From Jiangella alkaliphila (GTDB lineage Bacteria > Actinomycetota > Actinomycetes > Jiangellales > Jiangellaceae): 64,000 nt of DNA. The stretch lies in the NCBI RefSeq assembly GCF_900105925.1, contig NZ_LT629791.1, positions 4,744,001 to 4,808,000 on the forward strand. The letters are read 5' to 3'. Below the pieces are notes generated by a model. It made no database searches, was not told where the DNA came from, and saw only the letters and a list, made by a program, of their open reading frames with translations. Made by a program: the position numbers and the translations under genes. Of this stretch, positions 37,907-45,510 are shown in pieces (position 1 is the stretch's first letter; each line of letters opens with the position of its first letter).

Positions 37907-40492
37907 TCAGGCCGCTCCGGTGAATCGCGCGCCGAGCTTTGTCAGGGCCGGTCCGGCGACGGCGGCCGCCGCCCCGATGAGCAGCGCCACCATGAGCACA
38001 TACGGCGCTATCCCCGCGTCGGTGCCCGGGGTGCTGCTCGACCGCGCGACCGGCGTGGACGTCTCCGTCGGTGTCGGCGACGGCGTCGGGCTCGGAGCCG
38101 GCACGGGCGCTCCCGGCGACGGCGACGCGCTCGGGCCGCTGTCGTCCGGGGGCGGCGGGAAGAAGTCGTCGCCGGGCCCCTGCGGCACGTTCGGGACCAG
38201 CGGCGGGCCGTCGCCCGACGGGAGCGGAGCGGGACCGCCCCCGGGACCCGGCCCGGGCGGCGGTGTGGTCGCGGTGGGCGTCGGAGTCGGCGTGGGCGTC
38301 GATGTGGCCGAGGCGAGCGCCTCGAGCTCCGCCGCCGCCTGCTGGGTCTGCTCGCGCAGGTCGGCCGGCAGCGGCACGTATCCCTTCGGCAGCTGGCCGC
38401 GCTGCGACCCGGGCTGCTGCCCCTCGCCGGCCGCGTACTCGAGCAGGCGGGCGTAGTTGGTCAGCGCCTCCGGCTCCTGGTCGACGCGGACGGCGCCGTA
38501 GGTGACCATGGTGAGCGGATAGGCGTCCGGGTCGGCCGCCTCCGGGTCGATCTCCAGCACGCCGGGCACGTCGCTGTCCACCATCGCCTCGACGCCGGCG
38601 ATGAGGCTCTCCTGCGTGGGCGCGACGAACTCGCCGGCCTGGTTGCGCAGGCTGGCCACGTACAGGCCGTACCGCGCCGACGACGCGGTGTCGGTGAGGC
38701 CGATGGTCCACCGCTTGCCGACCGTGCGCGGCGGCGCCGCGATGTAGCCGAACGGCGGGTTCTGGTCCTGCCACACCGTCCGGTCCGGCACGTGCGCCCG
38801 GAGCACCCGCTGCGCCACCTCGCTGTTGCTGCCCATGTAGGGCCGCAGGTCCAGCGAGCAGTAGAGCTGGTCCTCGGGCGCGTTGGGCGGACGGTCGCAG
38901 GCCGGGTCGGACTTCGGGAAGTTCAGCGGCGCCGTCTCGTCCAGGCCGAGTACCTCGTAGGTGGGGTTGACGATCATGCCGTGCTCGTCCGGCTCGCCGC
39001 CGAGCCAGTCCCTGGCCTCCTCGTCGGCGAGGATCCACCGCCAGACCTCGCGGTTGGACGCCGCGTTGCCCAGCGTCACCATCAGGCCCTTCGGGCCGCT
39101 GGCCGACGTCGGGAAGTTCGCGAAGATCGGGTTGAGCTCGACGAACTCCGGGTCGTAGGTGATGTAGATCGGGTTCTCGACGCCGTCGCCGCTGCTGAGG
39201 TGTTCCAGCCCGCCTCCGCCGCCGCCCGGCACGTCGGCCTGGTACGACTGCGTGAGCAGCTTCGCCACCAGCCGCGGCGTCAGCTTGAGCTCGTCGACCT
39301 GGGTGCCCCACAGCGCCTCGACCTCGGGCGACGCGAACAGCTTGGGGTTGACGTCGATCTGCAGCGCGATGGTCAGGCCGGAGATCGCCATGGGCGCGTG
39401 GACGATCGCCGGGTCGCCCTCGGCGCCGACCACCGGGTCCATGGTGAAGGCCAGGCCGGGCGCGCCGTCGAAGCCGCTGAGCAGCTGGTTGACGGCCTCG
39501 AGGTCGCCCGTGGACGAGTACCCGTACGTCACCTCGTCGTCGCACAGCGCCGGCTGCCACGACGTCATGGCCTCGGCGACCAGCTCGGTGCCGACCGTGG
39601 GGGTCTGCACGGCGCCGAGCGGGCAGTACCCGCCCAGCGGCTCGAACTCGAGCGGGACGACGATGCGCGCGGCCCAGTTGGACGCCGACAGCGGCGAGCT
39701 GTTGATCGCCGACGACGGGTCGGTGCCGTCCACGTTGTGCGTCCCGCGCGGGACGACGACCAGCGTGCACCGCTGCCCGTCCGGTGCGGCCTCGGTGACC
39801 CGGCCGCAGCCGAGGTGCGGCGACTCCTTGTCCGTCTGCAGCCACATCGTCACGCGGCCGGTGCCGTCGCCGGCGGTGACGGCCCACGGGATCTCGTTGG
39901 TGGTGTTGATGGTGAACAGCTCGGAGAGGCGTCCGTCGAACCCGTCCGGCAGCTCTTCCTGGCCGCCCGACGAGTCCTCGGTCGGGTAGTAGAGCCCGCC
40001 GCGCGCGGACCGGAACGGCAGCCGGGCCACACCGCCGGCGGGGATGCCTTCGTAGGTCTCGATGGGGTCGTCCACCTGGACACTGCGCCGGCCGGTCTCC
40101 GCGCCGAGACCCTGGTTGACGTTGAGCGGCTGCTCGACGCCGCCGCCGAACTGGCAGGTCTCGCGCAGGTTCGGGTCGTCCGGCTCGCCCCAGCACTGCA
40201 TGATCTGCACGAAGTTCGACTCGAACGTCTTCGCCGGCGCCGTGGGCGCGCCGCCGGTCCAGCTGATCGTGATGCCCTGCGTGGTGAGGTTCCGCGTCTG
40301 CGACACCGTGACCCGCAGGTCGGAGAAGTCGTCGTAGGGCCCTTCGCCGCCGCTGACCGTCACGGCCGACTCGGTCGGCTCGTCCTCGGCCGCCTGCGCC
40401 ACCTCGCGCGGCGGGCCGAGCACGAGCAGCGTGACCGCCAGGCCGAACAGCATCAGACCGGCGGCCAGCCGGGTCCAGAGGATCCTCGTCAC
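37907..40492 (-). CDS. Large PstS-like surface protein with C-terminal membrane anchor
   Basis: An 861-aa exported protein. It begins with a signal anchor (ILWTRLAAGLMLFGLAVTLLV) and has a PstS-like binding fold spread over about residues 45-690, seen in APMAISGLTIALQIDV, ELKLTPRLVAKLLTQSY and YPLTMVTYGAVRVDQ. A Pro/Thr/Ser-rich linker (about 720-820) leads to a final helix (YVLMVALLIGAAAAVAG) and short basic tail. The linker and helix suggest the binding domain stands off the membrane. Its start overlaps the stop of the preceding PstS-like gene by 4 bases. The family is not named with certainty and the ligand is unknown. Confidence 0.75.
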   Translation of the reverse strand: MTRILWTRLAAGLMLFGLAVTLLVLGPPREVAQAAEDEPTESAVTVSGGEGPYDDFSDLRVTVSQTRNLTTQGITISWTGGAPTAPAKTFESNFVQIMQCWGEPDDPNLRETCQFGGGVEQPLNVNQGLGAETGRRSVQVDDPIETYEGIPAGGVARLPFRSARGGLYYPTEDSSGGQEELPDGFDGRLSELFTINTTNEIPWAVTAGDGTGRVTMWLQTDKESPHLGCGRVTEAAPDGQRCTLVVVPRGTHNVDGTDPSSAINSSPLSASNWAARIVVPLEFEPLGGYCPLGAVQTPTVGTELVAEAMTSWQPALCDDEVTYGYSSTGDLEAVNQLLSGFDGAPGLAFTMDPVVGAEGDPAIVHAPMAISGLTIALQIDVNPKLFASPEVEALWGTQVDELKLTPRLVAKLLTQSYQADVPGGGGGGLEHLSSGDGVENPIYITYDPEFVELNPIFANFPTSASGPKGLMVTLGNAASNREVWRWILADEEARDWLGGEPDEHGMIVNPTYEVLGLDETAPLNFPKSDPACDRPPNAPEDQLYCSLDLRPYMGSNSEVAQRVLRAHVPDRTVWQDQNPPFGYIAAPPRTVGKRWTIGLTDTASSARYGLYVASLRNQAGEFVAPTQESLIAGVEAMVDSDVPGVLEIDPEAADPDAYPLTMVTYGAVRVDQEPEALTNYARLLEYAAGEGQQPGSQRGQLPKGYVPLPADLREQTQQAAAELEALASATSTPTPTPTPTATTPPPGPGPGGGPAPLPSGDGPPLVPNVPQGPGDDFFPPPPDDSGPSASPSPGAPVPAPSPTPSPTPTETSTPVARSSSTPGTDAGIAPYVLMVALLIGAAAAVAGPALTKLGARFTGAA

Positions 40493-42261
40493 GACGTGCT
40501 CCCGGGGTGCTGACGCAGCGCGCGCAGCACCAGTGGTGGAGCGACGATGACGACGAGCAGCGACAGGCCGGCGATCAGCATCAGGGTCTGCGGCAGCCCC
40601 CAGCCGCTCGCGGCGGCCATGACGGTCGGGACGTTGGCGGCGTTCGGGTCGCCGTCTCCCCCGGCGTCGGTGCCGGAGTCGGCGCCGGCGATGATCTCGC
40701 CGGTGTCCGGGTCGACGACGGGCGCGCGGTCCACCGCGCCGCCGTCGCCGGTGTCCGTGCCGGTGTCGGCCGCACCCTCGGCGCCGGCGGTGTCTCCACT
40801 GGTCGCGCCCTCGGCACCGCTCTCGGCGGCGCCCCCGTCACCGGCCGCCGTCCCGCCCTCGGCTCCGGTGGCGGTGCCGCCCTCGGCGCCACCGCCGTCC
40901 GCCCCGGTCGCACCGCTGGCGTCACCGCCGCCTCCTTCGTCGCCGCCCTCGTCACCGCCGGGACCCGCGCCGCCGGTGCCGGTCGCGCACTGCACCGGGC
41001 CCTGCTTGTCGCAGTCCGCCGGGTACGGCGCGATCTCGGCCAGCGTGTTCGAACCGTCGGTCGAGAACGTCGGGTTGTTGCAGTCGGCGACGTTGAGCTG
41101 CGCCGTCCGCGCTCCCGGGATCTCGCGGACCTGCGCGAACCCGGCCTCGACCAGGTTGATCGGCAGCGGCGAGTAGCCGAGCGAGGGCGCGGCGTTCTGG
41201 CCCTCGCAGAGGAAGTGGTAGGCGAAGTCGCCGAGCGTGAGGCCCTTGTCCTCGTTGAAGCCGTACTCGATCTCATCCGGGATGATCATGTAGGAGTACG
41301 ACGACATCGGGTAGGCGCGCTCGTCGGCGTTGCGGTACACGTTCGTGAGGTTCTGGGTGAGGTAGGTCTCCGACTCGGGGTCGTCGTCCTCGATCTGTGC
41401 GCCCAGCAGGCCCACGGCGACGGCGTACGGCGTCGGCTCGACGTAGTAGCCGGACCGGTTGAGCACCTTCACCACGGGGAACCCGGCGTTCAGCGCGTAC
41501 GAGTACTCCACGTAGGTGATGGCGCCCTCGTTGTGCGCCTGGGCGACGTAGCCGGCGACGTTGTTGGAGCCCGACTGCGCCACCATGCCGTCGACCGTCG
41601 GGTAGTACGACGTCTGCCCGCACGGGGTGTCGCGTCCGACCCGCTCGCAGTAGTCGTTCCACAGCGCGCCGTACTCCGAGGACATCCACATGGAGAACTG
41701 CGCCGACGTGCCGGAGCCGTCGGAGCGGACGACCGGGACGATCCGGCGGGCCGGCAGCGCGAGCTGCGGGTTGTCCTCGCGGATCTCGGCATCGTTCCAC
41801 ATCGTGATGACGCCGGTGAAGATCTTCGTGATGACCTCGCCGGACAGCCGCAGGTTCGTCACCCGCTCGCCGCCGATCGACAGGTTGTACATCAGCGCGG
41901 TGCCGCCGGCGACGATCGGCATGTACCGGTAGCTCCGCGCCGGCGGCGGGTCGGAGTTCTGGGTGCCGGTGTCGCGCAGGCCGTACGGGATCTCGGAGAC
42001 GGCGAAGTCGACCGAGCCCTGGCCGAACTGCTGGCGCCCGGCCGACGAGCCGACGCCCGAGTAGTTGATCGTCAGGCCGTACTGGTGGACGTTGCGCGCC
42101 CACTGCGCGATCGCGTTCTGGCTCCACGTCGAGCCCGACCCGCTCACCGTCGTGTACCCGGTCTCGGCGGTCGCCGGGCTTGCGCCCGACAGCACCGCGG
42201 CGCCGATCAGCGCCGTGGCGGCGAGGGCCCCCGCGACCCGCGCCAGCATCCCGAACCTCAT
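40489..42261 (-). CDS. PstS-like binding protein with linker and membrane anchor
   Basis: A 590-aa protein. Signal peptide (RFGMLARVAGALAATALIGA) then a PstS domain of about 370 residues with SGSGSTWSQNAIAQWARN, YSGVGSSAGRQQFGQGSVDF, VVRSDGSGTSAQFSMW and PYPADCD. After it comes a Gly/Ala/Asp/Glu-rich linker of about 120 residues, then a C-terminal helix (LPQTLMLIAGLSLLVVIVAP) and LRQHPGS tail. Standard PstS proteins are free or lipoproteins, so the long linker and helix anchor are unusual. The ATG overlaps the pstA stop by 4 bases. Confidence 0.85.
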   Translation of the reverse strand: MRFGMLARVAGALAATALIGAAVLSGASPATAETGYTTVSGSGSTWSQNAIAQWARNVHQYGLTINYSGVGSSAGRQQFGQGSVDFAVSEIPYGLRDTGTQNSDPPPARSYRYMPIVAGGTALMYNLSIGGERVTNLRLSGEVITKIFTGVITMWNDAEIREDNPQLALPARRIVPVVRSDGSGTSAQFSMWMSSEYGALWNDYCERVGRDTPCGQTSYYPTVDGMVAQSGSNNVAGYVAQAHNEGAITYVEYSYALNAGFPVVKVLNRSGYYVEPTPYAVAVGLLGAQIEDDDPESETYLTQNLTNVYRNADERAYPMSSYSYMIIPDEIEYGFNEDKGLTLGDFAYHFLCEGQNAAPSLGYSPLPINLVEAGFAQVREIPGARTAQLNVADCNNPTFSTDGSNTLAEIAPYPADCDKQGPVQCATGTGGAGPGGDEGGDEGGGGDASGATGADGGGAEGGTATGAEGGTAAGDGGAAESGAEGATSGDTAGAEGAADTGTDTGDGGAVDRAPVVDPDTGEIIAGADSGTDAGGDGDPNAANVPTVMAAASGWGLPQTLMLIAGLSLLVVIVAPPLVLRALRQHPGSTS

Positions 42262-43556
42262 CGCGATCCTCCCGGCTCGCCCGCACCGGACTCGGGCAGG
42301 CCGTCGATGCTGTTCTCGCCCGGTCCGGTCGGGAGAGCGTGCCGGCGGTCGCGATCGGCGTACCGCCCGGCCTCACGGCGCGAGGCGGCCATGCGCCGCC
42401 GCTGCTGCCGTCGGGTCAGCTGGCCCGGGCCGCGGCCGCCGACGATGCGGGCGGCGACGAACAGGGCCAGCACGATGATCATCAGCAGCGCGGCGGCGCC
42501 GAAGCCGCGCGAGATGTAGGCCGGCTCCGGCGAGCGCACCAGGTCGAACGTGAGCAGCGGCAGCGACACCATCGGGCCCTCGAGCGGGTTGAGGTTGAGG
42601 TGGGTCGTCATGCCGGCGGTGAGCAGCACCGGTGACGTCTCGCCGATGCCGCGCGCGGTGCCGAGGATGACCGACGTCGTCAGGCCGGACCGCGCGGTCG
42701 GCAGCGTCACGTGCCAGACGGTGCGCCAGTGCCCGGCGCCCAGCCCGTAAGAGGCCTCCTTGAGCGTCCCCGGCACCAGCCGCAGTACGACGTCGGCGGC
42801 GCGGATGACGATCGGCAGCATCATCACCGACAGCGCCAGGGCGGCGGCGAACCCGGAGAAGCCGAGCCCGAGCGTCACCACCACCGTCGCGTAGATGAAC
42901 AGGCCGGCGACGATCGAAGGCAGCGCGGTCATCGCCTCGACGATGGTGCGGACGAACCGGCTGTAGCGGCCCGGGAACTCGCTGAGGAACACCGCGCAGA
43001 CCAGCCCCAGCGGCACCGTGATGACGATCGCGATGGCGATCATGATCAGCGTGCCGGCCATGCCGTGCAGGACGCCGCCGACCTCGAGGCCCTCCAGCGG
43101 CCCGGCGGCGCGCAGGTCCTGCGTGTAGAAGTTCCAGTGCGTCATCGGCTCGCGGCCGCGCCAGAACGTGAACGCGACGACGGAGACCAGCGCCGTCAGC
43201 ACCACGATCGCGGCGCTGTGCATGACGACCGTCGACAGCCGGTCGCGCACGGCCGGGCCGCTCTCGTCGTACGACACCAGCAGCGCGTAGAACGCGAGGA
43301 ACAGCACGTAGGCGACGACCACGTAGCCGATCACGCCGTCGAACGGCGTCAGCAGCGAGAAGAACAAGGTGGTGACGGCGAGCGCGGCGATCGCCGACCC
43401 GATCAGCGCCAGGATGTCGGTGCGGCGCAGCGGCGACGTCCGGCGCAGGGCCTCGCTCTGAGCCGGCGGCAGCTGCGGCGGCCGTTCCGTCGTCGCCGGG
43501 GCGTCGGCCGTGGTGACCTCGCCGGGAGCGGACTCGGGCATGGTGGTGACGGTCAT
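42258..43556 (-). CDS. pstA: PstA-like ABC transporter permease
   Basis: A 432-aa inner-membrane permease. After a 45-residue cytosolic N terminus come two extra hydrophobic helices (LIGSAIAALAVTTLFF and GYVVVAYVLFLAFYALL), then the PstA core with PGRYSRFVRTIVEAMTALPS, the EAA loop LKEASYGLGAGHWRTVWHVT and the segment GTARGIGETSPVLLTAGMTT. The C terminus is long and very basic (RRQQRRRMAASRREAGRY). The EAA loop is intact, so it should engage an ATPase, yet no pstB is nearby. It lies 4 bases downstream of pstC. Confidence 0.87.
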   Translation of the reverse strand: MTVTTMPESAPGEVTTADAPATTERPPQLPPAQSEALRRTSPLRRTDILALIGSAIAALAVTTLFFSLLTPFDGVIGYVVVAYVLFLAFYALLVSYDESGPAVRDRLSTVVMHSAAIVVLTALVSVVAFTFWRGREPMTHWNFYTQDLRAAGPLEGLEVGGVLHGMAGTLIMIAIAIVITVPLGLVCAVFLSEFPGRYSRFVRTIVEAMTALPSIVAGLFIYATVVVTLGLGFSGFAAALALSVMMLPIVIRAADVVLRLVPGTLKEASYGLGAGHWRTVWHVTLPTARSGLTTSVILGTARGIGETSPVLLTAGMTTHLNLNPLEGPMVSLPLLTFDLVRSPEPAYISRGFGAAALLMIIVLALFVAARIVGGRGPGQLTRRQQRRRMAASRREAGRYADRDRRHALPTGPGENSIDGLPESGAGEPGGSR

Positions 43557-43560
43557 CGGT

Positions 43561-44577
43561 TCACGCCTCGCTCGCCGCTCCGGACCGGGTGCGCGCCACG
43601 ATCGACGAGGCCGCGAAGTTCACGACCAGCGTCATGAGGAACAGCGTCAGGCCGGCCGCCATGAGGGCCGACATGCCGAACTCGGTGGCTTCGCCGAACC
43701 GCAGCGCGATCAGCGCCGAGATCGAGTTCGACCCGGTCTGCAGGATGTTGGTCTGGATCTCGAAGACCGGCGAGATGATCAGGTAGACGGCGATCGTCTC
43801 ACCGAGCGCCCGGCCGAGGCCGAGCATCGACCCGCCGATCATGCCGCCGGTCCCGAACGGCAGCACGACGGAGCGGATCATCCCCCATCGGGTGGCGCCC
43901 AGTGCGTACGCGCCCTCCCGCTCGCCGGGCGGGGCCTGCGAGAACACCTCGCGCATGATCGAGCAGATGATCGGGGTGATCATCAGCGCCACGACGATGC
44001 CGGCGATGAACGTCGACGCCGTGAAGACCGACATCGACAGCAGCGGGTCGTCCGGGTCGAACGCGTCGACCTGGAGGAACGGGATCCAGTCCAGCCAGGT
44101 CGCCAGCCACCGCGACAGCCCGATGACGTGCGGCTGCAGCAGGTAGACGCCCCAGATGCCGTAGACGATGCTCGGCACCGCGGCCATCAGGTCGACCATG
44201 CTGATCAGCGTCTGCTTGAACCGCCGCGGCGCGTACTCGGAGATGTACAGCGCGGCCCCGGTCGCCAGCGGCACCGCGATCGTGATCGCGACCAGCGCGA
44301 TCATGATGGTCAGCACCAGCACGGCGGCGATGCCGAAGTTGTGCGAGTCGGGCTCCCAGGTCCGCGTCGTGACGAAGGCGCGGACGCCGTCGGCCGACAG
44401 CGCCTGCCAGCCGCGGTACAGCAGGAACAGGCCGACCAGCGACATGACGGCGAGGACGACGAACCCGGCCAGCCGCGACACGCCGCCGAAGATCTGGTCG
44501 GACCGGCCGGTGACCGTGGTCAGCCGGCGCGGTCCATCAGCCGCGCCGGCGGCCTCGTGGGGTGGTGCCTCGGTCAC
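43561..44577 (-). CDS. pstC: PstC-like ABC transporter permease
   Basis: A 338-aa permease with about six membrane helices. Family marks are FGIAAVLVLTIMIALVAIT, APRRFKQTLISMVDLMAAVP, the EAA loop EGAYALGATRWGMIRSVVLP and GLGRALGETIAVYLIIS. GTG 44577 overlaps the stop of the 155-aa gene by 4 bases. Together with the PstA-like protein it forms a permease pair for the three PstS-like proteins downstream. The phosphate role is inferred from family only; the setting (no PstB or PhoU, anchored binding proteins, WxL partners) leaves another substrate possible. Confidence 0.87.
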   Translation of the reverse strand: MTEAPPHEAAGAADGPRRLTTVTGRSDQIFGGVSRLAGFVVLAVMSLVGLFLLYRGWQALSADGVRAFVTTRTWEPDSHNFGIAAVLVLTIMIALVAITIAVPLATGAALYISEYAPRRFKQTLISMVDLMAAVPSIVYGIWGVYLLQPHVIGLSRWLATWLDWIPFLQVDAFDPDDPLLSMSVFTASTFIAGIVVALMITPIICSIMREVFSQAPPGEREGAYALGATRWGMIRSVVLPFGTGGMIGGSMLGLGRALGETIAVYLIISPVFEIQTNILQTGSNSISALIALRFGEATEFGMSALMAAGLTLFLMTLVVNFAASSIVARTRSGAASEA

Positions 44578-45041
44578 AGCGAGCCCACGCTGCTCCGGTC
44601 GGGCCGGCCGCGGCCCTCGACCTGGCGGACGCCCTCGACCAACTGGGCGCCGGGCACCGCCGCGAGGAACGTCCGCAGGCTGTACCGGCACTCGCGCTCG
44701 CGGTGGTACATGCGCCCGGAGCGTGCGACCGGCCGGTCCCCCAGCGTGACCCGCCAGGTCCACATGCCGGTGGCGGTGTCGGTCGCCATGGACGTCTCGA
44801 GCTGCTCGACGCCCTGCTGCAGGATGCCGACGTCCGAGCGGCCGGCCGCATAGCTGTCCCAGACGCGGAAGCTGCGGCCCAGTTCCCGGTTGTTCGGCGA
44901 CGCCAGCAGCCAGGCGAAGCACACCGCCGGCGCTCCTGGACGCCGGGCCGGAGCCGGATCGCTGTTGCGGCCCCAGCTGGGACTGCGCGATCGGTCCGGG
45001 TCGTGCAGGGCAAGGAAGATGAATCGAGCCGACCGCACCAC
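44574..45041 (-). CDS. 155-aa protein, possibly DUF1508/YegP-like
   Basis: First gene of the pst-like cluster, started at GTG 45041 (or 45038) because a G-rich GAGGGGGTGG precedes it; an in-frame start at 45071 is possible. The protein has no signal peptide. The segment WTWRVTLGDRPVARSGRMYH followed by RERECRYSLRTFLAAVPGA resembles the short beta-hairpin repeat of DUF1508 (YegP) proteins, but this is weak. Its stop overlaps pstC by 4 bases, so it is translated with the transporter. Function unknown. Confidence 0.55.
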   Translation of the reverse strand: MVRSARFIFLALHDPDRSRSPSWGRNSDPAPARRPGAPAVCFAWLLASPNNRELGRSFRVWDSYAAGRSDVGILQQGVEQLETSMATDTATGMWTWRVTLGDRPVARSGRMYHRERECRYSLRTFLAAVPGAQLVEGVRQVEGRGRPDRSSVGSL

Positions 45042-45341
45042 GCCACCCCCTCGACGTGGCAGACGCGCCACAGCCGGTGATCCGTCAGATCTCGGGCGCG
45101 AGCCGCGCCTTCGGGGGTGACTCTCCTGGGTATGTGTTGCATCTCAACCAGGCCAACGTGTACGCCAGACATGCGCCAAGTGAAGAGGATCTACCTCTTT
45201 TCCCGACCATTCCGGCGACAATTCGTCATGGTGCTGGAAAGCTCATCAGCCAAGATCGAGATGAGTGCTGACCTGGGGTTTGGCTTTACATCGTGGCGAT
45301 GTAATTCCTGAATACTAGCGGAACTCGGTATGGGATCGCAG
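45042..45341. promoter_or_regulatory. Low-GC upstream region of the pst-like operon
   Basis: These 300 bases carry no credible gene and are clearly poorer in GC than the neighbours. They contain GCCAACGTGTACGCCAGA at 45152-45169, nearly identical to the motif at 37765 and 111 bases from the first gene start; a perfect 8-3-8 dyad TTACATCG-TGG-CGATGTAA at 45286-45304; and a small AAGAGG/CCTCTT hairpin at 45183-45199. Regulator binding is likely, but none can be named. Confidence 0.55.
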
Positions 45342-45510
45342 CCTAGGGTGTGTCTCCCAAGTCTCGGCCGTAGCGAGCGGCGTCCAGGTGGATGCCTCGC
45401 AAGGCCGAGGAAGGAGGCATAGCGGGGTTCTATGACGACTGACGAGAACGCAGCGAGGCGCCGCCTGGGCGTCGCGCAGTAGGCCACGGACTTGGGAGAC
45501 ACACCCTAGG
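45342..45510. mobile_element. 169-bp MITE-like element with 22-bp terminal inverted repeats
   Basis: Arms 45342-45363 and 45489-45510 are perfect inverted copies beginning CCTAGGGTGTGTCTCCCAAG. Between them are 125 bp with no transposase. CTAG at both outer ends could be target sequence. The glnD stop codon TAG (45506-45508, minus strand) lies in the right arm. The element carries a 16-codon frame on the plus strand at 45432-45482 (MTTDENAARRRLGVAQ) behind AAGGAGG at 45411-45417, with a rather long 14-base gap. Confidence 0.7.

Noticed and set aside
45191..45502. 103-codon frame on the minus strand upstream of the pst-like genes
   Set aside because: It crosses the 169-bp element and the low-GC promoter region, and has no ribosome site or family likeness.
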